Assembly (NCBI GenBank): GCA_017304475.1
Contig: JAFKKV010000015.1
Span: 165,428 to 229,427, forward strand
Direction of reading: 5' to 3'
From: Hyphomicrobiales bacterium
GTDB taxonomy: Bacteria; Pseudomonadota; Alphaproteobacteria; Rhizobiales; Phreatobacteraceae
DNA: 64,000 bases
Part shown: positions 40,623 through 49,237 of the stretch, piece after piece
Layout: every line of letters starts with the position of its first letter
Position numbering within the stretch: position 1 is the first letter of the stretch
Translations under genes and position numbers: made by a program
The notes under the pieces: model-generated
What the model was told of the DNA's origin: nothing
What the model saw: the letters and a program-made list of their open reading frames with translations, nothing else
The model's database searches: none

Positions 40623-41534
40623 TCACCGCACCCGCTTGAACCAGTCGACGAAGGCGCGCAACTTCGCCGGCTGAAGGTCGCGGGACGGGAAATAGATGTG
40701 GAACTGCAGCGGTTCCGGTTCGTAAGCATCGAGCACGCTGATGAGTTCGCCGGATGCGATCGCTGCTTCTTCCGTGGCGCGAAACCGCTGGGCCAGGCCC
40801 AGTCCGGCGCGCGACGCCAGGGCGAAATGGCTGTTGTCGTCCAGGATGAGGGCGGCCGGCGGGTCGAGCTGGATGGTCTCGTCGCCGCGCCGGAAGGTGA
40901 GCGGCTCCAGCCGGCCGCTGCCGGGAAAGCGATAGCGGACGACCGCATGGCCGGACAGATCCTCGGGTGATTGCGGCGTTCCGGCCCGCGCCAGGTAATC
41001 GCGGCTGGCGAGCATGGAGCGGCGCGATGGCGGACCGGTCGGCACCGAGATCATGTCCAGCTCCAGCGCACCGTGGACGCGTATGCCGGCATCGAAACCG
41101 TTGCTGACAATGTCGGTCAGGCGGTCGTCGGTCGACAGCTCCAGCCGGACGGCCGGGTAGCGCCGGACGAAATCGGCCAGCGTCGGCAGGACGCAGATCT
41201 CCGCCGCCAGCCGCGACAGCGTGATCCTGAGATGGCCTGATGGCTGGCCATCGGCTTGGCCGATCGTTTCGATGGCGCCGGAGAGGAGACCCATCGGCCC
41301 TTCGACGGCGTCCAGCAGCAGGCGCCCGCGTTCGGTGAGCCGCACGCTGCGGCTGGTCCGGTCGAACAGGCGGATCCCCATGCGGTGTTCCAGCTGCCGG
41401 ATCGACTGGGACACCGCCGAGACGGAGATGCCGAGCCGGCCGGAGGCCGCCGTGAAGCCGCCGGCCTGCGCCACCATGCGGAAGACCGGCAGCGCGGCCA
41501 GGATGTTCGGATCCATCATTAAGCCTGACTTCAT
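40623..41534 (-). CDS. LysR family transcriptional regulator
   Basis: Regulator of 303 aa from ATG 41534. The HTH covers LAALPVFRMVAQAGGFTAAS and SVSAVSQSIRQLEHRMGIRL, followed by FDRTSRSVRLTERGRLLL and an effector domain ending [20 protein letters not shown] lies four bases before ATG 41534; ATGs at 41519 and 41516 are alternatives, and longer readings up to 41657 intrude on the SDR promoter. It is divergent from the SDR gene and probably controls it. Confidence 0.88.
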   Translation of the reverse strand: MKSGLMMDPNILAALPVFRMVAQAGGFTAASGRLGISVSAVSQSIRQLEHRMGIRLFDRTSRSVRLTERGRLLLDAVEGPMGLLSGAIETIGQADGQPSGHLRITLSRLAAEICVLPTLADFVRRYPAVRLELSTDDRLTDIVSNGFDAGIRVHGALELDMISVPTGPPSRRSMLASRDYLARAGTPQSPEDLSGHAVVRYRFPGSGRLEPLTFRRGDETIQLDPPAALILDDNSHFALASRAGLGLAQRFRATEEAAIASGELISVLDAYEPEPLQFHIYFPSRDLQPAKLRAFVDWFKRVR

Positions 41535-41670
41535 GATGCCTTCAGGACACTGCCCATTTTGGAGGGCAATTGTCCAGACTATGTCTCCGGTCCGGGGCAT
41601 GAACGGCGCGCGCGACGGCTGTCGAACGTTGGAGCGGCCTTGCCCTCGTACACCCATTCAGGGGACGGAC

Positions 41671-42462
41671 ATGACGGTGTCATTCGATTTTTCGGGCAAG
41701 GTCGCGCTGGTCGTCGGCGCGAGCAGAGGTATCGGCGCCGAGGCGGCCAGGGCTTTTGCGCGCGCCGGGGCGGCGGTCGTGCTCGCGGCCCGCAGCCAGG
41801 CGGCGATCGCCGACGTGGCGGGAGAGATCCAGGCGAGCGGCGGCCGGGCCCTGGCCGTTGCGGCCGACGTCACCGATCCCGCCAGCATGAAGGCTCTGGT
41901 CGCGCGCGCGGTCGACCAATTCGGCCGCCTCGACGCGGCCTTCAACAATGCCACCGACGGACCACGGCCGGCACCGCTGGCGGAGATCGATGTCGACGCA
42001 TTCGATCTCGGCATCCGCACCAATATTCACGGCACGTTTCACGGCATGAAATTCCAGATCGCGGCCATGCTGGACAATGGCGGCGGCACTATCGTCAACA
42101 TGGCCTCGACGGCGGGTGTCGAAGGGGTTTCGAGCCTTGCCGCCTATGTCGCGGGCAAGGCCGGCATTATCGGGCTCAGCCGCGTCGCGGCGTTGGACTA
42201 TGCCGACAGGAACATCCGGGTGAATGTCGTGGCGCCGGGCCCCATTCTCACCCATCACCTGGAGGCCGCGGGCGGCGACATCCAGCGGATGGCCGCCATG
42301 GCCGTCCCCATGGGACGGCTCGGATCCGTGACCGATGTCGCCCATGCCGTGCTCTGGCTGTCGTCGCCGGCATCCGGGTTCACCAGCGGCGCGGTGCTGC
42401 CCGTCGATGGCGGGCAGCTCACCGGCCGGGTCATCTCGTCGAATGTCCGGCGCGGCGCCTGA
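41671..42462 (+). CDS. SDR family oxidoreductase
   Basis: A 263-residue short-chain dehydrogenase. The cofactor motif is VGASRGIGAEAARAFARAGA, followed by ADVTD. The catalytic Ser is in NMASTAGVEG and the Tyr/Lys pair in AAYVAGKAGIIG, and SGAVLPVDGGQLTG closes the fold. The common NNAG motif reads NNAT. AGGGGACGG precedes ATG 41671. It is divergent from the LysR gene. The substrate is unknown. Confidence 0.9.
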   Translation: MTVSFDFSGKVALVVGASRGIGAEAARAFARAGAAVVLAARSQAAIADVAGEIQASGGRALAVAADVTDPASMKALVARAVDQFGRLDAAFNNATDGPRPAPLAEIDVDAFDLGIRTNIHGTFHGMKFQIAAMLDNGGGTIVNMASTAGVEGVSSLAAYVAGKAGIIGLSRVAALDYADRNIRVNVVAPGPILTHHLEAAGGDIQRMAAMAVPMGRLGSVTDVAHAVLWLSSPASGFTSGAVLPVDGGQLTGRVISSNVRRGA

Positions 42463-42470
42463 CATCCGGG

Positions 42471-42491
42471 CGGGTGGCACGTGGCCACCCG
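42471..42491. terminator. Hairpin between convergent SDR and beta-propeller genes
   Basis: Perfect 8-bp stem CGGGTGGC / GCCACCCG with a five-base loop ACGTG, nine bases beyond the SDR stop and 16 bases beyond the opposing stop. It probably serves both transcripts. Confidence 0.5.
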
Positions 42492-42506
42492 AGGGATCAC
42501 TATGCG

Positions 42507-43139
42507 TCAGCGCGGGCGGCGGACCGCGCGCACCTTGCCGCTCTTGCCGCCGCCGCAGAAAAACCGGTCGGTGCCGTCATATTCGAGCCCCGACACGCCG
42601 ATCCCGGAGGGCATATCGAGCTTTTCCAGGACCTCGCCGGTCTGGGCATCGATCCGCCGCAGGTCGCTTTCGTCATTTTCCCAGGTGGCGTGCCAGAGCG
42701 CGCCGTCGGCCCAGGTGACCCCGGTGACGAAGCGATTGGACTCGATCGTGCGCAGGATGGCGCCGGTCTGCGGGTCGATCTGATGGATCTTGCGGTCCCG
42801 GTACTGCCCGACCCAGAGCGTTCCCTCCGCCCAGGTCAGCCCGGAATCGCCGCCACCGCCCGGCGCCGGTATTGTCGCCAGCACCTTGCCGGTGCCCGGA
42901 TCGATCTTCTGAATGCGATCCTCGGCGATCTGGAACAGGTGCTCGCCGTCAAAGGCAGTGCCGGCATGCGCGGCGACGTCGATCGCGCGCACCTGCTCGC
43001 CGTCGGCGGGATCGAAGGCTCTCAGCGTGTCGCCGGCGGCGAACCAGACATGGCGGCCGTCATAGGTGACCCCACCGACCTGCTCTACGCCGGGCAACGG
43101 GCCGTATTCTTGAATGATTTCGGCAGCGGAGTGTTTCAT
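42507..43139 (-). CDS. Small beta-propeller (Vgb/NHL-like) protein
   Basis: A 210-residue protein built of about five repeats of roughly 40 residues. Each has the pattern G-(L/V)-T-(W/Y)...G-x-LW...I-x-x-IDP-x-TG, for example GLTWAEGTLWVGQYRDRKIH QIDPQTG and GVTWADGALWHATWENDESD. This resembles NHL or virginiamycin B lyase-like propellers, but no lyase catalytic residues can be assigned. There is no signal peptide, so it is cytosolic. ATG 43139 is supported by GAGGA seven bases upstream. It is co-transcribed with, and 30 bases after, the TPR/HTH regulator, so it may be the regulator's partner or target. Confidence 0.75.
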   Translation of the reverse strand: MKHSAAEIIQEYGPLPGVEQVGGVTYDGRHVWFAAGDTLRAFDPADGEQVRAIDVAAHAGTAFDGEHLFQIAEDRIQKIDPGTGKVLATIPAPGGGGDSGLTWAEGTLWVGQYRDRKIHQIDPQTGAILRTIESNRFVTGVTWADGALWHATWENDESDLRRIDAQTGEVLEKLDMPSGIGVSGLEYDGTDRFFCGGGKSGKVRAVRRPR

Positions 43140-43169
43140 GACGCGGTCCTCGTTGGGCATGCGGAGACC

Positions 43170-44390
43170 CTAGTCGCTCGGCAGCGGGCCCGGGAGTAAC
43201 AAAGTGGTCGTGAATCCCGGCATGGGCGGGGTCATCCAGCGGCGTGCCGGCCCGAGCCCATAAGGCTGCACCTTGCCCGCTGCCGCCAATTGGTCGAGCG
43301 CCCGCTGCACCGTGCGCTGGCTGGCCCCGAGCGCCAGCGCCAGGGCCGAGCTCGACCAGGATTCGCCATCGGCCAGGAAGGCGAGGACGGCGCCGTTCTC
43401 ATCCTCGACCGGCGGCGCCAGCACGGCGACCTCGGCGTCGCCGCGCGGCGCCAATACGAAGCCTTGCCTGGTCGCGTTCACGCCGGCCAGCATGCGCAGT
43501 TCCGCCCGAAGCCGCCCCATCTCGACGCGCAGCCGGGCGCGATGGGATTCATCGGCGTGCCTGGCCCGGAAGGCGCGGGCGACCAGCACGTCCCGCGCCA
43601 CGTCGCCGGGCCAAGCCTCGGCGAGGGCGCGCACGAGCGTGAACAGGACCGGGCGGGTGGCGAGCGAGACCACCGTGCCGGCATGGCAGACGGCATAACG
43701 GCAGGCGTCGACGACCAGCGTCTTCGACGTCAGCAGGGCCTCGACCGCGTCGAGCAGGAGAGGGCGCTCCTCACCGCCCGTGACCAGACGCGCGGCCGGA
43801 TTGGCCAGAACAAGCGCCGCGCTCTCGACTTCGGCGGTGAGAGCCGGGATCCCTGCTTGCCGGGCTGCCTGTTCGGCCCGGACGAGTGCCGCGCGTGCCG
43901 GCGCCGTCCGCAGCCGGCGCATCGCGATGCCCGCCACCACCAGTTCGTGCGCCGTCCGCGACGCCGGCGGCAGCGGCGTCGGGTCGAGCGCGTCGAGCAG
44001 GCGCTCGGCCTCGTCGAGCCGCCCGATCAGGACGAGGCGCCGGACCTCCAGATAACGCGCATAGGCGGCGTTCACCCGGTCGCCATGCTGCTCGAGCGTC
44101 ACCCGCGCCGCGTCGAGCGTTTTTGCCGGCCAGCCGAGGTCGCGCGAGACGAGCGCGATCTCGGCCTCGGCGACGACACAGCGTGCGCGGGCGACCGTTT
44201 CCCGCGGCCCGAAGGCACGCGCGGCCCGCCGCAGCAGCGCCTTGGCGCGGGCGAGTTCGCCGAGCTGCGCCATCGCGATGCCGCGCAACGCCAGCGCCGG
44301 AGCGTCGTCGCGCAGCGCCACCCGCTTCAACGCACCGAGGGGATCGCCGGCGGCCAGCGCCCGCGCGGCGGCCGTGATCATCGAGTCCAT
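43170..44390 (-). CDS. Helical-repeat transcriptional regulator with winged-HTH C-terminus
   Basis: A 406-residue protein. Residues about 1-220 are alanine-rich paired helices like TPRs (ALRGIAMAQLGELARAKALL, ARYLEVRRLVLIGRLDEAER). The middle (about 200-330) resembles the OmpR/SARP-like helical region of MalT-type proteins (RARLRVEMGRLRAELRMLAG). The C-terminal SSSALALALGASQRTVQRAL DQLAAAGKVQPYG is a plausible winged helix. It is probably a DNA-binding regulator paired with the beta-propeller protein. ATG 44390 has AGGGA just upstream; the reading from 44465 adds 25 polar residues. Confidence 0.7.
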   Translation of the reverse strand: MDSMITAAARALAAGDPLGALKRVALRDDAPALALRGIAMAQLGELARAKALLRRAARAFGPRETVARARCVVAEAEIALVSRDLGWPAKTLDAARVTLEQHGDRVNAAYARYLEVRRLVLIGRLDEAERLLDALDPTPLPPASRTAHELVVAGIAMRRLRTAPARAALVRAEQAARQAGIPALTAEVESAALVLANPAARLVTGGEERPLLLDAVEALLTSKTLVVDACRYAVCHAGTVVSLATRPVLFTLVRALAEAWPGDVARDVLVARAFRARHADESHRARLRVEMGRLRAELRMLAGVNATRQGFVLAPRGDAEVAVLAPPVEDENGAVLAFLADGESWSSSALALALGASQRTVQRALDQLAAAGKVQPYGLGPARRWMTPPMPGFTTTLLLPGPLPSD

Positions 44391-44495
44391 GGGGTCCCTG
44401 TCGGATTTGTCGTTTTCGCCATCCGCTATTCTGGCCCGGAATCGGTCGCGTTCGACAACCGGCATAGCAGCAGGAGGTTCGCCGGCAATGCCCGA

Positions 44496-45623
44496 TCAGG
44501 CCGTTTCACCGGGGCGGAAGGCTAAAGGATGCCCCGGAATGATCCGCTCTTTACCGCCGAACAGGATTTCCGCGACCTGGTGCGCACGGATGCGCGGGCC
44601 CGGAACGCCCAGATGATTGGTCAGCACGATGATCGTCCGCCGGCTGTCGAGAAGGCGCATGACATAGTTGAAATAGGCGACGCAACTGCCGCCATGCACG
44701 GCGTGGCGCAGGTTGGGGCCGCCCAGTGCGAGCAGCTGTTCGCGCTCGGCGGCGTTGCAATAGGGAAAGACATCGGTGATCCAGCCGAAGCCATAACCGA
44801 CCGATGTGCCGTCATTGGTCTTGCCGGAGGTATAGGCCTGTTCCAGCGCCGCGCGCGGCACGAGGCTTTCGCCGTTCAGGGCCTGATCCCAGAGGAAGAG
44901 ATCGTCGAGCGTGGAGAAAAGGCCGCCATCGCCCGCGGTCAGCAAGGGATAGTCCCAGCGCCTGAATTGTCCCGCATCCTCCCAATAGCCATGCGCCAGC
45001 TTGTGGCGCGCGGGACGGGCCTCGTCATAGACGACGGTGTGTTTCATGCCGAGCGGGTCGAAGATCCGGACCTTCAGGAAGTCGGCAAAGGATTGACCCG
45101 AAACGGCCGTGACGATCAGCGCCAGCAGCGTATAGCCGACGCCGCTGTAGAAATATTGCGTGCCGGCCGGAAACTGCAGCCCGGCCAGGCCGGCTGTCCG
45201 TTCGAGCACGTCGGCATTGCTGACGCCGTCGACGTCGCGGGTCCATTCCGGGATGCCGTCATGGGAGGAGAAGAACTCCATATAGTGGGGCAGGCCCGAT
45301 ATGTGGTGCAGCAGGTGGCGCACGGAAACATCCGCGCTCCAGGCCGGCAGCTGCGGGAAATAGGCGGGCAGGCGGTCCTCGTAGCCAAGGCGGCCTTCCT
45401 CGGCCAGCATCATGACCGCCATGGCGGTGAATTGCTTGGACATCGAGGCCAGATAAAATGACGTGTCCGGCGTGATCGGCCGCTGAGCTTCGATATCGGC
45501 GAAGCCGTAACATTGCTGGTAGACGATCTCGTCGTGGTCGATGACGAGGAGTGCCGCGCCCGGATGTTGCGGTGCCGCCATGTCGGCGAAGACGGCATCG
45601 ACCCTGCTGTCGCGCTTGCCCAT
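44496..45623 (-). CDS. Serine hydrolase, beta-lactamase family
   Basis: A 375-residue protein of the class C beta-lactamase/esterase fold. The SxxK motif is ASMSKQFTAMA (Ser60, Lys63), the second motif YSGVGYTLLALIVTAV, and the regions HLLHHISGLP and DGGLFSTLDDLFLWDQAL are family-typical. No signal peptide is evident, so it may be cytosolic. GGGAGG lies five bases before ATG 45623. It is divergent from the DUF899 run. The substrate is unknown. Confidence 0.87.
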   Translation of the reverse strand: MGKRDSRVDAVFADMAAPQHPGAALLVIDHDEIVYQQCYGFADIEAQRPITPDTSFYLASMSKQFTAMAVMMLAEEGRLGYEDRLPAYFPQLPAWSADVSVRHLLHHISGLPHYMEFFSSHDGIPEWTRDVDGVSNADVLERTAGLAGLQFPAGTQYFYSGVGYTLLALIVTAVSGQSFADFLKVRIFDPLGMKHTVVYDEARPARHKLAHGYWEDAGQFRRWDYPLLTAGDGGLFSTLDDLFLWDQALNGESLVPRAALEQAYTSGKTNDGTSVGYGFGWITDVFPYCNAAEREQLLALGGPNLRHAVHGGSCVAYFNYVMRLLDSRRTIIVLTNHLGVPGPRIRAHQVAEILFGGKERIIPGHPLAFRPGETA

Positions 45624-45831
45624 CGCGGCCTCCCGTTCAACGGGCCGATGCTATGCCGGCCCGCCGTGGCGCGGAACCGGGCCCGGTCGCAGGTCAGCTG
45701 CGAGCCATTCGCCGCGCCCCGGCCGGGCCTTCGCATCCGGGCGACAGGAATCCCGCCACACTTGTCACTCCCACCCTTCCGGGCCGCGGTCCTAACCTCC
45801 GTCTCGTTCACCAGCCGAGGGAGAAAAGGCG

Positions 45832-46650
45832 ATGACGAAACACCGGATCGGAACACGCGAGGACTGGCTTGCCGCCCGTCTGGCGCTGCTTCAGGACGAG
45901 AAGGACTTGACCCGGCGCGGCGACGCCCTGGCGCAGCGGCGGCAGGACCTGCCCTGGGTCAAGGTCGACAAGGACTATCGTTTCGAGACGGAACAGGGCG
46001 GCGCCTCGCTGGCGGATCTCTTCCAGGGGCGCTCGCAGCTTCTCGTCTATCATTTCATGTTCGGGCCGGACTGGGCCGCGGGCTGTCCCTCGTGCTCGAT
46101 GATTGCCGACACCTTCAACGGTTCCGTCGTTCACCTGGCCAACCATGACGTGATGCTCTGGGCCGTGTCACGGGCGCCGCTCGCCAAGCTGCAGGCCTAT
46201 CGGCAGCGCATGGGCTGGAGCTTTCCCTGGGCCTCGTCGCAAGGCAGCGAATTCAATTTCGACTTCTCCGCCTCCTATAGCGAGGAGCAACAGCGCGAGG
46301 GGATCGAGTACAACTTCCATCGCGAGCCGAAATTCCAATGGCGCCCCGGTCAGGAGGGCGGCGGCGCGGTGGCGGAATTCGAGCTTGCGACCATGTGCGG
46401 GGTCGACACCGCGCGCTACCACCGCGACCGGCCGGGCGTCAGCTCTTTCGTCCTCGAGGACGGCGTCGTCTACCACGCCTATTCGACCTATGCGCGCGGC
46501 GTGGATGCCTTTTTCGGCATCTACCACTGGCTCGACCGTGCCCCCAGGGGCCGCAACGAGACCGGCATCTGGTGGCGCCGCCACGACGAATACGGCAGCC
46601 CCTCCCATGGGCGCAAGGAAGGGCGTGATGACGGCTGTTGCTCGGCATGA
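45832..46650 (+). CDS. DUF899 family thioredoxin-like protein
   Basis: A 272-residue protein of the DUF899 family, with a thioredoxin-like fold. Landmarks are TREDWLAARLALLQDEKDLT RRGD, VYHFMFGPDWAAGCPSCSMI with CxxC at Cys85/Cys88, SRAPLAKLQAYRQRMGWSFP and YARGVDAFFGIYHWLDRAPR. The family occurs next to GFA and SRPBCC proteins in many alphaproteobacteria, as here. Function is unproven; a redox or detoxification role is plausible from the CxxC. It overlaps the next gene by 23 bases. Confidence 0.88.
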   Translation: MTKHRIGTREDWLAARLALLQDEKDLTRRGDALAQRRQDLPWVKVDKDYRFETEQGGASLADLFQGRSQLLVYHFMFGPDWAAGCPSCSMIADTFNGSVVHLANHDVMLWAVSRAPLAKLQAYRQRMGWSFPWASSQGSEFNFDFSASYSEEQQREGIEYNFHREPKFQWRPGQEGGGAVAEFELATMCGVDTARYHRDRPGVSSFVLEDGVVYHAYSTYARGVDAFFGIYHWLDRAPRGRNETGIWWRRHDEYGSPSHGRKEGRDDGCCSA

Positions 46651-46945
46651 CGCCGCGGCCGGCCCGCAAGCGCGCGACGGCGCGGCGCGCCTTGGCGCCG
46701 TCGACTGGCTGTGTCTCGCGGCCGCGCCGACCTTCGCCGTCATGGCGCTGCTGACGGGCGTTCTGGGCGAGCCGGATATCCTCTGCTCGGCCGCCCGGCA
46801 GGGGCTGCTCATGGGCGGGCAGCTGGGCGGCATGGCGCCGATGTACCTGCTGATGAGCGCCTTCCACCTGCCGCCCTGGCTGAGGCTGATCGCTGGCCGG
46901 CGGGGCTTGGCCCTCGGCCTCTTGAAAACGGGAGAAACCATATGA
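46628..46945 (+). CDS. Small membrane protein in the DUF899 operon
   Basis: A 105-residue protein with two hydrophobic helices (LCLAAAPTFAVMALLTGVLG and GGQLGGMAPMYLLMSAFHLP) and a basic C-terminus. It starts inside the DUF899 coding end and finishes with its stop overlapping the GFA gene start (ATGA), so all three are translationally coupled. No function is known. Confidence 0.75.
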   Translation: MTAVARHDAAAGPQARDGAARLGAVDWLCLAAAPTFAVMALLTGVLGEPDILCSAARQGLLMGGQLGGMAPMYLLMSAFHLPPWLRLIAGRRGLALGLLKTGETI

Positions 46946-47358
46946 GCAAGGCTTTCACCGGCGGCTGCGCTTGCGGCGCGATCCGCTATGACATCGCGGC
47001 CGAGCCGATCGCGCAGAACGATTGCCAATGCCTGGATTGCCAGGGCCGGAGTGGCACCGGGCACAGCTCCTATCTGAGCTTTCCGGATCGGCACCAGGTC
47101 AGGCTCGAGGGCGAGGCGAAGTCGTGGGACATCGTCGCCGACAGCGGCAATGTGAAGAGCCACGCCTTCTGCGCCACCTGCGGCTCGCCCGTCTATCTGA
47201 CGTTCAAGGACTGGCCTGATGTGTTCACCATTCATGCCGCGACCCTGGACGATCCGGCCCGGTACACACCTCAGGCCGTGACCTATGTCGCGCGCGGCCA
47301 AGCCTGGGACCGGGTCGATCCGGCACTTACGAAATTCGAGGGGATGCCGCCGGGCTGA
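46942..47358 (+). CDS. GFA (glutathione-dependent formaldehyde-activating-like) family protein
   Basis: A 138-residue zinc-binding protein. The family cysteine pattern is complete: GGCACGAIRY (Cys9, Cys11), DCQCLDCQG (Cys28, Cys30, Cys33) and FCATCGSPVYL. These bind two zinc ions in the Gfa fold. GGGAG precedes ATG 46942. Most GFA proteins outside Gfa itself have no proven substrate. It is the third gene of the DUF899 operon. Confidence 0.9.
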   Translation: MSKAFTGGCACGAIRYDIAAEPIAQNDCQCLDCQGRSGTGHSSYLSFPDRHQVRLEGEAKSWDIVADSGNVKSHAFCATCGSPVYLTFKDWPDVFTIHAATLDDPARYTPQAVTYVARGQAWDRVDPALTKFEGMPPG

Positions 47359-47526
47359 AGCGCCGCCCGGCGTGACACCGCACGCGCAAGGGGCCGCTCG
47401 TGCGGCGTGGCGGCCGGGGCATGGCGGCTGGTGACGAAGCGCCGGAAGGCGCTGCGTTCGACGCACCGCAATTCCCCGGACGTGGACGAGACAAGGCCCA
47501 GGCAGAAGACGAGAAGGAATGGAACG

Positions 47527-48099
47527 ATGACCATCGCAGCAAAGTCCCAGGTCTTCGGCGAGGTCGCCGAGCCCTATGCCACCATGCCGGCTCCGGCGAC
47601 ACTGAGCCTGGAACGCAGTCTTCCCGCCCCGATCGACCTGGTCTGGGCCTATCTGACCGAATCCGGCAAGCGCGCCAAATGGTTCGCCGGCGGTCCGATG
47701 GAGCCGCGCGAAGGCGGCGCGGTGACGCTGACGTTCCGCAATGGCGACCTGTCCGGCGGAGAGACCAACCCGAACGGCACCAGGCCGCCCGGCGGGGTCG
47801 ATCATGTGATGCAGGGCGTCATCATCGCATATGCCCCGCCGCTCCTCCTGGCGTTCAACTGGAGCAGCGACGGCACCGGCTCGGAAGCCGCGTTCGAGCT
47901 GACCTCGCGGGGGCCGGAAACAAGGCTCGTGGTCACGCACCGGCGCCTCGACAGCCACAAGCAATTGCTCGGCGTCGCGGCGGGATGGCACACCCATATC
48001 GGCATTCTCATCGACCTTCTCTCCGAACGCCCACCGCGCCGCTTCTGGCCGGAACACGCGCGGCTGCTGAAGGTCTATGAGGCGCGCTTCGCCAGCTAG
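47527..48099 (+). CDS. SRPBCC (AHSA1/START-like) domain protein
   Basis: A 190-residue helix-grip protein. It begins after a short tail with LSLERSLPAPIDLVWAYLTE SGKRAKWFAGGPMEPREGGA, the usual AHSA1-type opening. AAKGWHTH in the family corresponds here to AAGWHTHIGILIDLL. AAGGA lies about eight bases before ATG 47527. These proteins bind hydrophobic ligands or act as co-chaperone-like stabilisers. Probably part of the same transcript as the GFA gene 168 bases upstream. Confidence 0.88.
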   Translation: MTIAAKSQVFGEVAEPYATMPAPATLSLERSLPAPIDLVWAYLTESGKRAKWFAGGPMEPREGGAVTLTFRNGDLSGGETNPNGTRPPGGVDHVMQGVIIAYAPPLLLAFNWSSDGTGSEAAFELTSRGPETRLVVTHRRLDSHKQLLGVAAGWHTHIGILIDLLSERPPRRFWPEHARLLKVYEARFAS

Positions 48100-48182
48100 C
48101 GTTCCGTCGCAGTGATCATGACTCTTCGGCCGGATCGATGAGGCGACGTTAGTCTCGGTGATTTCGATAGCGCACGGCCGAA

Positions 48183-48217
48183 TTCGTGGATGGCCGGGAC
48201 AAGCCCGGCCAAGACGA
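48183..48217 (+). repeat. Dispersed palindromic repeat, copy 3
   Basis: TTCGTGGATGGCCGGGACAA followed by GCCCGGCCAAGACGA, the clearest form of the repeat. The core GGCCGGG...CCCGGCC is a hairpin. It has the same orientation as copy 1. Confidence 0.78.
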
Positions 48218-48282
48218 GGGTGGGGCCTGGAGACAGGCGCAGGCTTCGCTCCGTCGCCCAGTGGACAAGTGAGGTTCACGCA

Positions 48283-48315
48283 TCGTCTTGCCCGGGCTTG
48301 TCCCGGGCATCCACG
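48283..48315 (-). repeat. Dispersed palindromic repeat, copy 4
   Basis: TCGTCTTGCCCGGGCTTGTC followed by CCGGGCATCCACG, opposite in orientation to copy 3. The head-to-head arrangement and spacing resemble copies 1 and 2. Confidence 0.78.
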
Positions 48316-48465
48316 CATTCACCTGCTCGCGGCAATCAAGCCCTCACAATCCAAGCCCTGACAATCACTGTGCAGAAGCACGAGCGGCGTGCCTCCGGGC
48401 GAATGGTCGCCATGCCGGGCCATGGTCTTCGCATGCCGTCGCTTGAACGATCGGCGGCATGCGCT

Positions 48466-49011
48466 TCACGGCCTCACCATCTCCGTCCGGTATCGCGGCA
48501 GGAGCGTTTCGAGCAGCCGCGCCTTGGCGGCACGTTCCTCCGGGGTTGGTTGGGGCGCCGGCGACATGCGGCTCGCGACCGGAAAACCGGCCGCCAGAAA
48601 GAATTCGTCCTGGCCGGCCGGCGTGCACATGCACAGCATGTGGGCTGTCTTGCCCGATAGGTTCTTGAAGGCATGCGGGGCATTGGCCGGCACATTGACG
48701 GTCGATCCCGCCCGCACCACCTGCGACTGGCCGCGAAAGGTGAATTCGAGTTCGCCCTCGAGCAAAGTGAACATTTCCTCGAAGTCGTGGCGATGCGGCG
48801 GCGGTCCGCCGCCTGCGGGCACCAGCATGTCGATCAGGCAATAGCGGCCGGCCGTTTCCGCGCCCGACACCAGGATCGTATAGGTGCCACCGGCAACCGA
48901 GACACGCGGCATGTCCGCGCCATCGGGATCGGCGAGCGTCAGGGTGCGGCCGGGGTCGTCGGCCGGGATCGCGGTGACGGCGCGAGCATTCGGATCGGCG
49001 GGATCGGTCAT
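48466..49011 (-). CDS. Cupin domain protein
   Basis: A 181-residue single-cupin protein. Motif 1 is GGPPPHRHDFEEMFTLLEGE LEF with the metal-binding His/His/Glu, and motif 2 is NVPANAPHAFKNLSG with the third His. It is cytosolic. AGGA lies just before ATG 49011, and a perfect 12-bp palindrome at 49022-49033 sits in its leader. Function is unassigned: it could be a small-molecule dioxygenase or isomerase, or a ligand-binding protein. It is divergent from the 385-residue serine hydrolase. Confidence 0.87.
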   Translation of the reverse strand: MTDPADPNARAVTAIPADDPGRTLTLADPDGADMPRVSVAGGTYTILVSGAETAGRYCLIDMLVPAGGGPPPHRHDFEEMFTLLEGELEFTFRGQSQVVRAGSTVNVPANAPHAFKNLSGKTAHMLCMCTPAGQDEFFLAAGFPVASRMSPAPQPTPEERAAKARLLETLLPRYRTEMVRP

Positions 49012-49021
49012 TTCCTGTCTC

Positions 49022-49033
49022 CCAACGCGTTGG
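49022..49033. promoter_or_regulatory. Palindrome CCAACGCGTTGG in the cupin leader
   Basis: A perfect 12-bp palindrome ten bases upstream of the cupin start codon. The central CG step is like that of LacI-family operators, but no LacI gene is in the window. It could be an operator that blocks cupin expression. Confidence 0.35.
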
Positions 49034-49237
49034 AGGACGCTTCTCGGGACATCGGGGCGTCACGGCACGAGACTGCTCCCAGTTTACGACATCTCGAACG
49101 CGCCAAGAACCGCGGCGCGGGCATTCGGCTTTGCCGCCGGTCGCGCCAGGCCGTAGGATCGGTGCGGGCCAGCACTGGTGCCCAACCCAAACAAGGGTGG
49201 CTGACGGGATTCAAGGCTGCGCCAGGGGTGAAATTGC

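Larger units (their letters stand above)
48100..48465. other. Intergenic region carrying an inverted pair of dispersed repeats
   Basis: A gap of about 365 bases between convergent genes. It holds repeat copies 3 and 4 (48183-48217 and 48283-48315). No coding sequence is supported. Confidence 0.65.
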
